DNA of 64,000 bases from Bacillus haynesii (GTDB lineage: Bacteria > Bacillota > Bacilli > Bacillales > Bacillaceae): the NCBI RefSeq assembly GCF_001969855.1, contig NZ_MRBL01000003.1:337979-401978 (forward strand), given 5' to 3'. Both the position numbers and the translations under genes were made by a program. The notes beneath the pieces were generated by a model. That model worked only from the letters and a program-made list of their open reading frames with translations. It ran no database searches and was not told where the DNA came from. Shown one piece after another: positions 42,778 to 52,692 of this stretch. Numbering within the stretch: the first letter of the stretch is position 1; the number at the start of each line of letters is the position of its first letter.

Positions 42778-43208
42778 TATTCTCTCTCCCCAATCGTCTG
42801 AATAATGGTCATGGTCACGCCGACCACTACGAGATAAACCCCGATATCAAACAATACCGCGGTGGCAAGCTCCGTTTTTCCCAAGAGCGGAAGGTTAAAG
42901 TAATCAAACGCGTGGGAAAGAAACTGAGCTCCGAATAAAAATGAGCCGATTCCGGTTGAAACGGAAATGAATAAGCCGATGGCCGCCACATAAATAAAGT
43001 TGACGGGCAAAATGTTCTGCACCGTTTTTAAATCATAGGCAAGCAGCAGAAGGACGAGCGAAGACGCCGTCATCAATCCGCCGATAAAACCGCCGCCAGG
43101 ATTATTATGGCCGGCAAAAAACAGATGGAAAGAAAAGAGCAGAATGATAAAGGATGCAATCTTTGTAACGGTTTGCAGGATCACATCATTCGTCTGAACC
43201 TTTTTCAA
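42777..43208 (-). CDS. mrpB: MrpB, Na+/H+ antiporter subunit B
   Basis: A 143-residue subunit with four helices. The stretch FAGHNNPGGGFIGGL is the MrpB/MnhB signature, and similar to the C-terminal part of MrpA. It overlaps the mrpA end by four bases (ATGA). Confidence 0.95.
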   Translation of the reverse strand: MKKVQTNDVILQTVTKIASFIILLFSFHLFFAGHNNPGGGFIGGLMTASSLVLLLLAYDLKTVQNILPVNFIYVAAIGLFISVSTGIGSFLFGAQFLSHAFDYFNLPLLGKTELATAVLFDIGVYLVVVGVTMTIIQTIGERE

Positions 43209-45607
43209 TGCTCTTCCCCTCCTTTCCCCAATCTGAGCCTGATCATGCCGTATATTCCTAAAGCGGCAATGACAAGTACGGTAATTTCAAACAATGTATC
43301 AAATCCCCTGAAGTCGACCAATATCACGTTGACGATATTGTGGCCGCCTGCGAGTTTATAGCTGTTTTCAATAAAATACGATGCAATGCTTTCAAGTGAG
43401 CGCTGGCTGTTTGCAGAAAGTGCGAGCAGCGTCACAATGGTTCCGACTCCGACCGATACAAGCGCATTTGTGACCCTGAACTTAGCCGATTTCGGCTTGA
43501 ATCTGAGCTTCGGCAAATGATAGAAGCAAAGCAGGAACAATGCGACTGAAATCGTTTCGATGATCAGCTGCGTCAGCGCGAGATCCGGCGCTCTGAAAAT
43601 GACAAAGAACAGCGCGAGCGTGTAGCCGATGACACCGAGCCCGATAATCGCCGTCAGTCTTGATCTTGCGAAAACGGTGGTAAATGTTGCGGCAATCATA
43701 ACGGCTGACAGAACGAGCTCATAGATGCCGATTGAAGCATTGCCTTTCACATCGTATGAAAAACCCCCGGTAACAGCGAGCGATCCGCCGATGATCACGA
43801 TAAAGAAGACAAAAACATAGATGAGATAATCGCGGAGAAACCCGGTCATATACGTTCTTGTAATCTTGTTGGAGCCTTTTTCAAGCCCTGACAGCGAGCT
43901 GTCGTACAGTTTGTTGAGCGTCAGTTTTTCCGGGAAGAGGCCGTAGACCTTCCGCCATTTTGACAAGGTCAAATAGGCGAGAACACCGAGAGCAACGACG
44001 CCGATCGTCATGTAGAGTTCAGGTGAAAAGCCGTGCCACATGTAAATATGAACCTTGAATTTTTCGTCTCCATCCAAAAGGGTCGGCATAATCGACGATG
44101 CAGCAGGTTCAATGATGCTGTATGACAGAATGTTCGGGAAAAAGAAAAAAATCACCACGAGAGATACGAGGACAATCGGCGAAATCAGCATGCCGAGTGG
44201 AGCCTCATGCGCTTGTTTTTCAAGCTTTTCAGGCTGATATTTTCCCCCGAAGGTTTTAAACAGCAGAACCATGCAGTAAATGAACGTAAACACGCTTCCG
44301 ATCCAAGCCAGCACAGGAAAGAGAAAACCCCATGTGTCAGCGTTATACAAGTTAAAGTTCGTAATCCTGAGCATGCTGGTGAAAAACATTTCCTTGCTCA
44401 AAAAGCCGTTGAACGGAGGCAGTCCGGCCATTGAAAATGCGCCGATGAGCGTAATCGTAAACGTAATCGGCATGATCGTCATCAGACCGCCGAGCTTGCG
44501 GATATCCCTCGTTCCCGTTTCATGGTCGATGATTCCGACGGCCATGAATAAGCTGCCTTTGAAAGTCGCATGGTTAATCAAGTGAAAGACGGCGGCAATG
44601 ACCGCAACCATATAATATTCAAAGTTTTGATAGTGCAGGGCGGCCGCTCCGACGCCGAGCATTGACATGATCATTCCGAGCTGGCTGACCGTAGAAAATG
44701 CAAGTATCGATTTCAGATCCGTCTGCTTGACCGCGTTGAACGAACCCCAGAAAAGCGTGACAATCCCTGTGAGGGACACGATCCAAAACCATTCCCCGGA
44801 AAAAGCGAACACAGGGGTGAATCTTGCAACGATATAAATCCCCGCTTTTACCATCGTGGCGGAGTGCAGGTAAGCACTTACAGGCGTTGGTGCTTCCATT
44901 GCGTCCGGAAGCCAGATGTAAAAAGGGAACTGCGCAGATTTAGTAAAGGCTCCGATTAACACCAGCACGAGAGCCGGGATGAAAAAGCCGTGCCCCGAAA
45001 TTAAATCAACCTGGTTGATCATTTCTCTGATTGAGAATGAACCGGTGATCGTGTAAAGAAGAATGAAGCCTCCAAGCATGGAAAGACCGCCGAAAATGGT
45101 GATAAGCATCGATTTTGTCGCGCCGTATCTTGATTTCTCCCGCTTGTACCAATAGCCGATGAGCAGAAAAGACGATATGCTGGTCAATTCCCAAAATAAA
45201 TAAAGTACAATGACGTTATCAACGAGAACAACGCCGAGCATTGCCCCCATGAACATGAGCAGATAAACGTAAAACGGTCCGAGCTGCTCTCTTTCTTTAG
45301 ACAGATAATAGATGCTGTAAAGGACAACCAAAGACCCTATCCCTGTAATCAGAAGGGCGAATAGCAATCCGAGTCCGTCAACGTACGCAGTAAAGTTAAT
45401 GCCAAAGGACGGAATCCACTCCAGTACAGCCTTTAATGTTCCGCCATCCGCCGTCATTTTGATCATGCGGAAAAAATAAATAAATAATAGAACAGGAAGA
45501 AACAGGACAAACCAGCCTGTATGAATCTTTCTGACGTTTTTCGCCAATAGCGGAATCAAGAAGGCGAGTGCAAAAGGCGATAAAATAGCAATATGTAAAG
45601 ACGTCAT
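43205..45607 (-). CDS. mrpA: MrpA, Na+/H+ antiporter subunit A (NuoL-like)
   Basis: An 800-residue subunit, the first gene of the operon. The N-terminal 500 residues resemble NuoL with LVDNVIVLYLFWELTS (Glu of the proton path) and FYIWLPDAMEAPTPVSAYLHSATMV shortened here to the key Lys/His region. The C-terminal third is the MrpA-specific extension related to NuoJ. I chose ATG 45607 with AAGGGAGG seven bases upstream, which aligns with the B. subtilis start; upstream in-frame codons up to 45715 lack support. Confidence 0.95.
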   Translation of the reverse strand: MTSLHIAILSPFALAFLIPLLAKNVRKIHTGWFVLFLPVLLFIYFFRMIKMTADGGTLKAVLEWIPSFGINFTAYVDGLGLLFALLITGIGSLVVLYSIYYLSKEREQLGPFYVYLLMFMGAMLGVVLVDNVIVLYLFWELTSISSFLLIGYWYKREKSRYGATKSMLITIFGGLSMLGGFILLYTITGSFSIREMINQVDLISGHGFFIPALVLVLIGAFTKSAQFPFYIWLPDAMEAPTPVSAYLHSATMVKAGIYIVARFTPVFAFSGEWFWIVSLTGIVTLFWGSFNAVKQTDLKSILAFSTVSQLGMIMSMLGVGAAALHYQNFEYYMVAVIAAVFHLINHATFKGSLFMAVGIIDHETGTRDIRKLGGLMTIMPITFTITLIGAFSMAGLPPFNGFLSKEMFFTSMLRITNFNLYNADTWGFLFPVLAWIGSVFTFIYCMVLLFKTFGGKYQPEKLEKQAHEAPLGMLISPIVLVSLVVIFFFFPNILSYSIIEPAASSIMPTLLDGDEKFKVHIYMWHGFSPELYMTIGVVALGVLAYLTLSKWRKVYGLFPEKLTLNKLYDSSLSGLEKGSNKITRTYMTGFLRDYLIYVFVFFIVIIGGSLAVTGGFSYDVKGNASIGIYELVLSAVMIAATFTTVFARSRLTAIIGLGVIGYTLALFFVIFRAPDLALTQLIIETISVALFLLCFYHLPKLRFKPKSAKFRVTNALVSVGVGTIVTLLALSANSQRSLESIASYFIENSYKLAGGHNIVNVILVDFRGFDTLFEITVLVIAALGIYGMIRLRLGKGGEEH

Positions 45608-45782
45608 ATTAACCTCCCTTAAGGTAGCATGTATAAATACATTCTGTTCCATACTAAAATTTTCAAACGTTATGTACTTTTTTAGAACTGGTGACCTAGA
45701 CAAATTATAACTCAAATTTTAATCGGCTGCATGATCTCATGGTAACCACGGTTTATGCGGTCTTATGAACCTGAAAACAATT

Positions 45783-45810
45783 TTAACAAAAAATGCGGCA
45801 TTTGTATAAT
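45783..45810 (+). promoter_or_regulatory. Promoter of the small exported protein gene
   Basis: TTAACA, 16-base spacer, perfect TATAAT; about 40 bases before the start at 45852. Confidence 0.65.
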
Positions 45811-45851
45811 GGAAAGTTTTTTTGAACAAGATGAATTTGAGGTGATGAAAG

Positions 45852-46085
45852 ATGAGAAGGAAAGCTTTTGTCAGCTTAAGTTTATTTTGTTCGCTTTTTG
45901 CGGGAGCGTTTATGATCAACAGGGAAATGACGCGTGAACAGACTCCGGGGATAGGGACGGACGAAGGCCCTCAATATCGCGGGGATTACACGCCGCTCCA
46001 GACGGGAGCGGAAGATCAATCCTTAACGGGAAAAGAAAGAGCTCCCTTTAAACCGAGAGAATATATCAGAGTTGAGAAACGCTGA
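45852..46085 (+). CDS. Small exported protein at the yufS position
   Basis: A 77-residue protein with an N-terminal helix (about 5-20) that could be a signal peptide or anchor, then a polar tail rich in Gly, Thr and charged residues. GAGGTGA precedes the ATG. In B. subtilis yufS (about 71 residues) sits between maeN and mrpA, the same place, so this is probably its counterpart, though I cannot confirm it by sequence. Function unknown. Confidence 0.65.
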   Translation: MRRKAFVSLSLFCSLFAGAFMINREMTREQTPGIGTDEGPQYRGDYTPLQTGAEDQSLTGKERAPFKPREYIRVEKR

Positions 46086-46087
46086 AA

Positions 46088-46135
46088 ACAAAAAAGGAAT
46101 CCGATCGTATAGATCAGACTCCTTTTTGTTTTTTT
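46088..46135. terminator. Bidirectional terminator before maeN
   Basis: Interrupted stem AAAAAAGGA-TC-GATC / GATC-GA-TCCTTTTTG with T and A runs. Confidence 0.8.
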
Positions 46136-46144
46136 ATGCGGACC

Positions 46145-47488
46145 TTACGAGGTGAAGAACCTCAGTAAAACGGTCGCCATAATGACGGTTGCTGCCCCGC
46201 CGAGACGCGTTGAGATTTGCGCAAACGGCATCAGACCCATCCGGCCTGAAGCCGAAAGAATGGCCACGTCCCCTGTACCGCCGAGACCGCTGTGACAGCC
46301 TGTGACAATCGCTGATTCAACAGGGTACATGTTCATTAATTTTCCGACAAAGTAGCCTGATGTCACCATGGCAATGACGACTGAAGCGCAGACGGCGATG
46401 AAGCGCAGGGAAATAACAGACGCCACATCATCAAGCGGGATATAAAGAATGCCGAGCCCGACCATCAGCGGCCAAGTGAAGCTTGATGACATGAATTTGT
46501 AAAGCTGGTGTGCGCCTTTTTCCATGCTTGCAGGCAGAAGCTTTGCATATTTTACGGCAGCCGCCGCGATGATCATCAGGATCGCTCCCGGAATCGCGAT
46601 GAACTTGGAGACCAAACCGCCGAAAATGAAGAAGGAACATGCGATTAAAACGCCGGCACCCATTAATTTTAAGTCGATTTTCGGCTCCTCTTCTTTTTGG
46701 TTGAAAATTTCATCGTCTTTTTTCGATTTGACGAGCCTGCCGTTACCGTTCAGTTCAGGACGCTTTTCGCCAAGCTTTTTCATCAGTCCGGCTGAGATGA
46801 TGGCAACGACGTTTCCGATAATAGCGGCCGGAATGAGCTGTGAAACGAATACATCGGTGGATTGTCCCAAAATTTGCGAGTAAGCGAGTGACAGCGGCAG
46901 GATTCCTTCGCCGATGCCTCCGGCAATAATCGGTACAATAATAAAGAAGAAAGCTTCATAAGGGCTGTAGCCAAATAACAGACCGACGAGAATACCGGCG
47001 GCAACCGCTGCGATCGTCCCGGCCAACAACGGAACGAACATTCTCATAAAACCTTGAATCAGAACCGTGCGATGCATCCCTAAAATGCTTCCCGCGACTA
47101 AACATGCAATGTAGAAATACAGAAAATTTGACGTTTTCATCAAAGTCGTAACCGCTTCCATTGATGCAGGGTTAAGCACTTTGAAAAAGACTAAAAATGA
47201 AGGGACAAACAGTGATAGAATAGCTGGTCCGCCGATATCTTTTAAAATCGGAATGCGCTGTCCGACATCTCCGAGAAAAATACCGAGAATCATAATGACC
47301 GCAAAACCGCCAAGCATGTCATTCGGCAATTCATTAAAGTAAGCTGCCAGAAAAATAATCAGCGCAAGCGCAATATAGAGCGGAAACGGAATCACGCCGA
47401 TTTTCCAGCTTATCAACTTCTGGAAAATATTTTTATTTTCTTTATGACCGTGATTTGTAATCGGTTTCAAATCTTTTGCTGCTTCCAT
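46145..47488 (-). CDS. maeN: MaeN, Na+/malate symporter (2-hydroxycarboxylate family)
   Basis: A 447-residue transporter of the 2-hydroxycarboxylate transporter family, with 11 helices. The two re-entrant loops carry GGIGEGILPLSLAYS and CHSGLGGTGDVAILSASGRM, the paired GGxG motifs of the family. The C-terminal Arg in QISTRLGGA is the substrate-binding residue. The ATG at 47488 is preceded by GGGGGTG. In B. subtilis MalK-MalR induces maeN in the presence of malate; both regulators are present at 50.2-52.5 kb. CimH (YxkJ) is a close paralog, but the sequence and place favour MaeN. Confidence 0.92.
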   Translation of the reverse strand: MEAAKDLKPITNHGHKENKNIFQKLISWKIGVIPFPLYIALALIIFLAAYFNELPNDMLGGFAVIMILGIFLGDVGQRIPILKDIGGPAILSLFVPSFLVFFKVLNPASMEAVTTLMKTSNFLYFYIACLVAGSILGMHRTVLIQGFMRMFVPLLAGTIAAVAAGILVGLLFGYSPYEAFFFIIVPIIAGGIGEGILPLSLAYSQILGQSTDVFVSQLIPAAIIGNVVAIISAGLMKKLGEKRPELNGNGRLVKSKKDDEIFNQKEEEPKIDLKLMGAGVLIACSFFIFGGLVSKFIAIPGAILMIIAAAAVKYAKLLPASMEKGAHQLYKFMSSSFTWPLMVGLGILYIPLDDVASVISLRFIAVCASVVIAMVTSGYFVGKLMNMYPVESAIVTGCHSGLGGTGDVAILSASGRMGLMPFAQISTRLGGAATVIMATVLLRFFTS

Positions 47489-47724
47489 AAAAAACACCCC
47501 CATGTTTGTATGTGTTCAATTGTAGAAGAAAAGTGTCAATTCTGTGCGTTTTTTAAATTAAAATAATCGATTGATAATTAAATTAAAACGAAAAAAGGCG
47601 GGAAAAGAGGAGGAATCTGCTTGATTTTGATCATTTTATAGGTCTTTTGGTGCATTAGGGAGCCGTATCCAGGCGAAAAAAGGGGTTTTCCTGTCCAGGG
47701 AGAAAGCTTTTTTAAGCGGCAATT

Positions 47725-47752
47725 AAAAAACCCCCGAAGCGGTTTTCGGGGG
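47725..47752 (-). terminator. Terminator of the pssA-ybfM-psd operon
   Basis: Minus strand CCCCCGAA, 6-base loop, TTCGGGGG, then six T. Confidence 0.9.
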
Positions 47753-47759
47753 CGGTGCA

Positions 47760-48551
47760 TTATGATTTTCTTTTGGCCAGAGATCCTAACACTTCCCCCA
47801 TGTTGACTTGAAGAGAGGGGTGAAGGCGTTCATCAGGAATAAAGGTGTCTTTTTCAAACAGCAGAATAACGGTCGAGCCGAAAGAGAAATATGCAATTTC
47901 GTCGCCTTGGCGCCATTCTTTTGACTCCTGGAGCATCACGATCGAGTTAATATACATCGCCCCGACCTTCACAAGCAGGGCGGACCCATATTGATGCTTA
48001 AATTCGGAAATCATCCGGTAGTTTTTTGTCAGCGGCGATTTCCCGTATGTCAAACCGATTTTATTCACCGGGTAAGACGTGCTTCCCAGCGAGTATTGTG
48101 TTTCAAGTGTACCGTAAGCAGGGCTGTGAATTCTGTGGTAGTCCCTCGGACTTAAATAGATAATGATATAGGTTCCGCCGACATAGCGGTTCACGATCTC
48201 GGATCGTCCGATCATTTCTTCTACAGAATAGGGCTTTTGTTTGACGGTAAATTGCTTGTCGCGGGTGATGGTGCCCATTTCTTCGATGACTCCGTCGACA
48301 GGGCTGACCAGACTGTTTGGATCAGCGGGAAGGGGGCGTGCACCGCTCTTTAATTTTCTGATGAACAGCTCGTGCAGGCTGTTAAAAGAGCGGACATCTT
48401 CCTGCATCTCTTCTGTATTAATATGAAAGGTTTTGATATAGGAGGGAATGAGAGGTTTGCTGAGCTTTGACTGAGCAAACCTTTTCAGCATCCGGGACAC
48501 GCCCCTTTTATTCGTCAACTCAATCAAAAACCGGTAAAGCCGCTTTTTCAA
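47760..48551 (-). CDS. psd: Phosphatidylserine decarboxylase
   Basis: A 263-residue enzyme that makes phosphatidylethanolamine. Catalytic His in YHRIHSP (about 134) and SPVDG region are present. The self-cleavage site appears as FSFGSTVILLFE (GS(T) near residue 226), where Ser becomes the pyruvoyl group. TTG start with AAAGGAG seven bases upstream, giving exactly the B. subtilis length. In B. subtilis the pssA-ybfM-psd operon lies far away, near 20 degrees on the map; here it sits between maeN and the nup remnant. Confidence 0.94.
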   Translation of the reverse strand: MKKRLYRFLIELTNKRGVSRMLKRFAQSKLSKPLIPSYIKTFHINTEEMQEDVRSFNSLHELFIRKLKSGARPLPADPNSLVSPVDGVIEEMGTITRDKQFTVKQKPYSVEEMIGRSEIVNRYVGGTYIIIYLSPRDYHRIHSPAYGTLETQYSLGSTSYPVNKIGLTYGKSPLTKNYRMISEFKHQYGSALLVKVGAMYINSIVMLQESKEWRQGDEIAYFSFGSTVILLFEKDTFIPDERLHPSLQVNMGEVLGSLAKRKS

Positions 48552-48593
48552 ACTGTTCACTCCTTTACTGATCATCCGGGATGCAAGCGGTAT

Positions 48594-49076
48594 TTAAATC
48601 ACGCCGATTGTGTATCCGATCGTAATAAAAACGAGACACCAAATAAAAGCTCCTGATCCGGCATAAATCAGGAACCTTTTCATATCCATCTCATTCATGC
48701 CGGACAGATAGCATGTCACATGGCGGATTCCGGGAACAAAGTAGCCGAAAAGAATCGTCCACGGGCCGTATTTTTCAAACCAGCGGTGCACGGTGTCCAG
48801 TCTTTTCGGCGTCAGACCGATCCATTTCCCGAACTTATCGAGCAGCGGTTTACCGATTTTCTTCCCTAGAAAATAACTGATGAGCATCCCTGATACCGCA
48901 CCTGAAAAACTGATTAAAAGAGACAGCTCATAGTTTAATATATGAATAGAAGACAGATAACCGACAAATGTCATCATGACCTCATCGGGTATCGGCAGGC
49001 CTACAATTCCGAGGACAAGCATCCCGAATATCGCAAAATACCCGTATTGGGAAATCAATTCTTTTGCCAACTCCAT
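48594..49076 (-). CDS. ybfM: YbfM, DedA-family membrane protein
   Basis: A 160-residue DedA/SNARE-associated-type protein with about four helices. The family residues LPIPDEV(MM), an acidic re-entrant loop, and the G-x-x-x-R-x-x-x-x-x-x-G segment in FVPGIRHVTCYLSGM are visible. DedA proteins move phospholipids or undecaprenyl phosphate across membranes. It stands between pssA and psd, seven bases after pssA and 42 before psd, so a role in handling phosphatidylserine or phosphatidylethanolamine is likely. Confidence 0.9.
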   Translation of the reverse strand: MELAKELISQYGYFAIFGMLVLGIVGLPIPDEVMMTFVGYLSSIHILNYELSLLISFSGAVSGMLISYFLGKKIGKPLLDKFGKWIGLTPKRLDTVHRWFEKYGPWTILFGYFVPGIRHVTCYLSGMNEMDMKRFLIYAGSGAFIWCLVFITIGYTIGVI

Positions 49077-49082
49077 TAAAAA

Positions 49083-49619
49083 CTAGCTCACTTTCTTCAA
49101 TAGTTTTTTCCCCTTCAAGCTGATGACTTTGATTTTGCTGACCATGAGAAAGGACAGGAACAGCATGATCAAAATGAACGGCTTTTTGCCCAGGATCTCT
49201 GATAAAAGGTTTAAGCATACCAGAATCGTTCCGGCTGCGGTGATTGGAAGGCCTGTAAAATAATCCTGGTTCTCGGATTGAATATTAAATCGCGCCAGCC
49301 GAAGCGCTCCGCAAACAGGGAATAACAATGTCGAAGGAAGGCCTAAGATCGGAGCATCATAAAAAACGATTGAATAGGTGATGATGGCCGGGGCGACTCC
49401 GAAAGTGATAATATCAGACAAAGAATCTAATTCTTTTCCAAACGGGCTGACGGCATTTAATCTGCGCGCGGCCATGCCGTCAAGGCTGTCCAAGATAGCG
49501 CCGATCAGAACAAATATAATGGCTAAGAATAAATACCCTCTGAATGCAAGCAGTATTGAAGAGATGCCTGAAACAAAGTTTCCAACCGTAATTAAAGAAG
49601 GTATGACTGATTTATTCAA
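49083..49619 (-). CDS. pssA: Phosphatidylserine synthase PssA
   Basis: A 178-residue CDP-alcohol phosphatidyltransferase, joining CDP-diacylglycerol and serine. The signature D-x2-D-G-x2-A-R-x8-G-x3-D-x3-D is intact as DSLDGMAARR followed by GKELDSLSD (about 44-70). About six helices. First gene of the pssA-ybfM-psd operon. A promoter lies 60 bases upstream. Confidence 0.95.
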   Translation of the reverse strand: MNKSVIPSLITVGNFVSGISSILLAFRGYLFLAIIFVLIGAILDSLDGMAARRLNAVSPFGKELDSLSDIITFGVAPAIITYSIVFYDAPILGLPSTLLFPVCGALRLARFNIQSENQDYFTGLPITAAGTILVCLNLLSEILGKKPFILIMLFLSFLMVSKIKVISLKGKKLLKKVS

Positions 49620-49680
49620 TGTTTTCGCATCCTTTAAATAAAAACGTTTTATATAGAAATTAGAAATTAAACAATATTAA

Positions 49681-49709
49681 ATTGTATACGATTTGCTTCC
49701 TGTCTGCAA
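49681..49709 (-). promoter_or_regulatory. Promoter of pssA-ybfM-psd
   Basis: Minus strand TTGCAG (49704-49709), 17-base spacer, TACAAT (49681-49686). Confidence 0.7.
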
Positions 49710-49810
49710 TAAAATTCCTGTAATGATTGATAACCAGACTTTTTCATCATACCATAAAAGTGGTAAAGACAATGGCGGCGTCAAAAAATTTTATCTTTTG
49801 TTAAGGTAAC

Positions 49811-49847
49811 AAAAAAAGAATAAGAGAGCAGGCCGCTCTCTTATTCT
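49811..49847 (-). terminator. Terminator of the lost nup operon
   Basis: A perfect 13-base stem (AGAATAAGAGAGC and complement) with seven T on the minus strand, ten bases beyond the nupQ remnant's stop. Confidence 0.85.
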
Positions 49848-49856
49848 ATCGTTCGG

Positions 49857-50141
49857 TCATCGTTTTCCTTTAATATAAGGGATACCGTTTGCCTTTGGCG
49901 CATCGGCTCTGCCGCTAAATCCGGCCAGCGCTAGAATCGTCAATACGTAAGGCGCAATCAGCATATAGACGTTTGGTATTTCTTTGAAGAAGGGAAGCAT
50001 GGACCCGATGATGCTTAAGCTTTGAGCGAAGCTGAAGAACAGGGCGGCGCCGAGGGCTCCGATCGGCTGCCATTTACCGAACACAAGCGCGGCGAGCGCG
50101 ATAAATCCTAGTCCGGTAATGGTGGCATTCGAGAAGTTCAA
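49857..50141 (-). pseudogene. nupQ: 3' remnant of nupQ (guanosine ABC transporter permease)
   Basis: A 94-codon open stretch that encodes only the C-terminal part of a BMP-family ABC permease: GLGFIALAALVFGKWQP and the membrane segments up to ADAPKANGIPYIKGKR, as in B. subtilis YufQ/NupQ, which has about 319 residues. There is a stop codon 12 bases upstream of the first possible start, no ribosome site, and the malR terminator (50154-50193) lies directly upstream, so it should not be expressed. The rest of nupQ and nupN, nupO, nupP are missing; they would lie between malR and nupQ. Confidence 0.85.
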
Positions 50142-50153
50142 GCGTGACCGTTA

Positions 50154-50193
50154 CAAAAAAACCGCCCGCTGTCTTTAGGAAGCAGCGGACGGT
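50154..50193 (-). terminator. Terminator of malK-malR
   Basis: Stem ACCG-CCCGCTG / CAGCGG-CGGT with one mismatch; on the minus strand it is followed by seven T. Confidence 0.85.
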
Positions 50194-50205
50194 GAGAAGG
50201 AAATG

Positions 50206-50913
50206 TTATAAATATTGGTTAATCACGTTCAAGTCATTTGTATTTAATTTATATTGGAAAACCGGTCTGCCGATCGTCCCGTAGGCCATCTCTACGTTGA
50301 GAACTTCGATTTCCTCCAGAAACTTCAAGTATTTGCGAATTGAAACTTGAGAGATTTCCGTATGATTGGCCAAATCTTCCGTTGTGAACGTCAGGCTGTC
50401 AAACGATCTGATGCTTGACCAAATGAGCTTCAGCGTGCTTTTGGTCAGCCCTTTTGGCAAATGTACCTTTTCGGGCGCGCGTTTTTTTTGAAAAAGTTCA
50501 AAATCCAGCTCTTTTTGGCTGATATTCCGGTTGCTTGAATAAAGCTGCTGTTTCCGTTTGTAATCGGTGAGGGCGCTTTGAAACCGCTCAAATTCGAACG
50601 GTTTGATTAAGTAATCGACGGCCCCGAACCGCAGCGTTTTTTGAACAACATCCATTTCACTGGCCGCTGAGATGACGATCACGTCGACAGCTTGATTCTG
50701 GCGTCTGATCTCAGTGAGCAGCTCGACGCCGTTCCTGCCCGGCATATAAATATCGAGCAGGATCAGATCGATGTGCTCTTCCCGGAGGAAGGTGAGAGCT
50801 TCTTGAAAAGAAGCGGCAATTCCCTTCAGCTGAAATCCGTCTACCTGGCTGAGGTAACGTTTATTCAGCTCTCTTACCATCGGGTCATCTTCAACAATTA
50901 ATACATCAATCAT
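50206..50913 (-). CDS. malR: MalR, malate response regulator
   Basis: A 235-residue CitB/DcuR-type response regulator (B. subtilis YufM). The receiver domain (1-120) has EDDPM, phospho-Asp in [13 protein letters not shown] (about 54), and Lys in [11 protein letters not shown]. The C-terminal part is a helix-turn-helix ([20 protein letters not shown]). It activates maeN. The ATG at 50913 lies eight bases after AAAGGAGG; its gene overlaps the malK end by eight bases. Confidence 0.93.
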   Translation of the reverse strand: MIDVLIVEDDPMVRELNKRYLSQVDGFQLKGIAASFQEALTFLREEHIDLILLDIYMPGRNGVELLTEIRRQNQAVDVIVISAASEMDVVQKTLRFGAVDYLIKPFEFERFQSALTDYKRKQQLYSSNRNISQKELDFELFQKKRAPEKVHLPKGLTKSTLKLIWSSIRSFDSLTFTTEDLANHTEISQVSIRKYLKFLEEIEVLNVEMAYGTIGRPVFQYKLNTNDLNVINQYL

Positions 50914-52507
50914 GGTCATCCTCCTTTGGTTCATACGGAATGCGGAGACTGAATGTCGTTCCTTCATTCTTTTCGCTCGTCACGATGATATGTCCATTTA
51001 AATTTTCAAGGCTTTGTTCGACGAAATAAAGACCGAACCCCCGATTGGAGCCCTTTGTTGAAAAGCCCTGGTCAAACATTTTCTGCTGTTCCTCCTTGGA
51101 TATGCCGACTCCCGTATCCGTGACTTCAATATCAAGCTGTCCGTCATGGTGGCGGAATGAAATCGAAATATTTTTCTTATCAGTTGCGGAAACGGCATCA
51201 AGGGCATTGTTGAGAAGGTTCCCGATAACGGTGATCAAATCGTGAATCACCGCTGTGTTGGCTGTATCCGGAATCCTCGTGCTGCAATGAACCTCCAACG
51301 AGGCCCCCTGTTCCCGGATATAGCTCTGCTTGCCGAGCAAAAAGCCGGCGAGTACCGAGTTTTTAATATGGTTGATAATTTCGCTCGCTTCAGACTGCTG
51401 ATAGATCGCAATGTCTTTTATATAGTTTCCAAGCTCGTCGTAGTTCTTTAATTGAACAAGACCGAGAATGACGTGGAGCTTGTTCATAAACTCGTGCGAC
51501 TGCGCCCTGAGCGCATTTGCGTACATTTTAACACCGGACAGCTGCTCAGCTAAGTGCTTCACTTCGGTTTTGTCGCGGAATGTCGCAATCGCTCCGACGA
51601 TGTTTCCCTTTTTTAAGTGGATCGGAACTTCATTAAAGACAAGTTCAAGGCCATTGATTCTGACATCGCGGTCCTGAACGGGTTTCTGTGTTTCGATCAC
51701 TTGTTTCAAGCGGCTGTTTGGCAAGATGTCGGTGACATCCCGGTCTATCGGATTTTCTTCGATCCCCATTTTTTGAAACAGGCGCTTCGCTTCCGCATTG
51801 GCGAGCTTGATTTTTCCTGTTCGATCAACAGCGAGAATCCCTTCTTTTGTCGACTCAAGCATTGCGCTTCGTTCGTTCAATAGCGTTGCAATTTCATACG
51901 GTTCCATGCCGAACATAATCGTTTTTACTTTCCTTGCCACAATGACAGCCCCGATGATTCCGGCGAAGATGCTGAGCACGATGACCGTATATAAAGGGCG
52001 GAGATTTTGCTGGGTGATCTGCTCAATTTCGTTAAGGGTGATCCCGACCGCTACCGCTCCGACCTGGCTGCCCGTTTTATTATAGATGGGAACGAAAGCC
52101 CTCAGTGATTCACCGAGCGTGCCTTTTGCCGTACTAATGTGGCGGCGGCCCTTCAGCACTTCTTTTTCGTCCCCGCCGGCAAATTTCTTTCCGATTTTAT
52201 TCGGGTCGGGGTGGGTTTTACGGATGCTGTTCATATCCATGACAACGACGAATTCAGTCTGGGTGATTTTTTGAACGCGGGCGGTGTATGTTCGGAGCTC
52301 ATCGTATTCACCGCTTTCCAGCGATTGTGCCGTAATCGGAGCCTCGGCGACCATCTCTGCTGTCTGCAGGGCAATCTGCTGTTCCTGCTCCCGAATGTTC
52401 CTTGCGGTCTCAGAGCCGACCATGAAAAACGCGATCAATAAAGAAATCAAAACGACGACGCAGACAAATATCGTTAACCGTGTCTGCAGTTTTAATGTTT
52501 TTTTCAA
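50906..52507 (-). CDS. malK: MalK, malate sensor histidine kinase
   Basis: A 533-residue CitA/DcuS-type sensor kinase (B. subtilis YufL). Two helices (about 11-31 and 172-192) enclose an extracellular PDC/PAS sensor domain. A cytoplasmic PAS domain (about 215-310) and a kinase domain follow, with phospho-acceptor His in [16 protein letters not shown] and the ATPase boxes [13 protein letters not shown] and DTGVGI. TTG start with GAGG eight bases upstream. The pair lacks its usual downstream neighbours nupNOPQ. Confidence 0.93.
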   Translation of the reverse strand: MKKTLKLQTRLTIFVCVVVLISLLIAFFMVGSETARNIREQEQQIALQTAEMVAEAPITAQSLESGEYDELRTYTARVQKITQTEFVVVMDMNSIRKTHPDPNKIGKKFAGGDEKEVLKGRRHISTAKGTLGESLRAFVPIYNKTGSQVGAVAVGITLNEIEQITQQNLRPLYTVIVLSIFAGIIGAVIVARKVKTIMFGMEPYEIATLLNERSAMLESTKEGILAVDRTGKIKLANAEAKRLFQKMGIEENPIDRDVTDILPNSRLKQVIETQKPVQDRDVRINGLELVFNEVPIHLKKGNIVGAIATFRDKTEVKHLAEQLSGVKMYANALRAQSHEFMNKLHVILGLVQLKNYDELGNYIKDIAIYQQSEASEIINHIKNSVLAGFLLGKQSYIREQGASLEVHCSTRIPDTANTAVIHDLITVIGNLLNNALDAVSATDKKNISISFRHHDGQLDIEVTDTGVGISKEEQQKMFDQGFSTKGSNRGFGLYFVEQSLENLNGHIIVTSEKNEGTTFSLRIPYEPKEDDHD

Positions 52508-52630
52508 CGGCGATTCCTCGCGATCTATTGATTAGTCAACACATAATACTTTACAAGTAAATGGCGAATTTGTGAAGAATCCTGCACCTTTCTGCCGCAA
52601 TAGCAGAAATTAAAAATATGGAAAATATTC

Positions 52631-52659
52631 TTGTCAACAGGTCATAAGTCGTACATAAT
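52631..52659 (+). promoter_or_regulatory. Promoter of yufK
   Basis: TTGTCA, 17-base spacer, CATAAT, 33 bases before the start. Confidence 0.7.
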
Positions 52660-52692
52660 GAATGAGGAACATATCAGAAAGGGACTTTTTTT

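Noticed and set aside
45608..45715. Longer N-terminus for MrpA
   Set aside because: The start at 45607 has AAGGGAGG and aligns with the B. subtilis protein; the upstream codons have no support.
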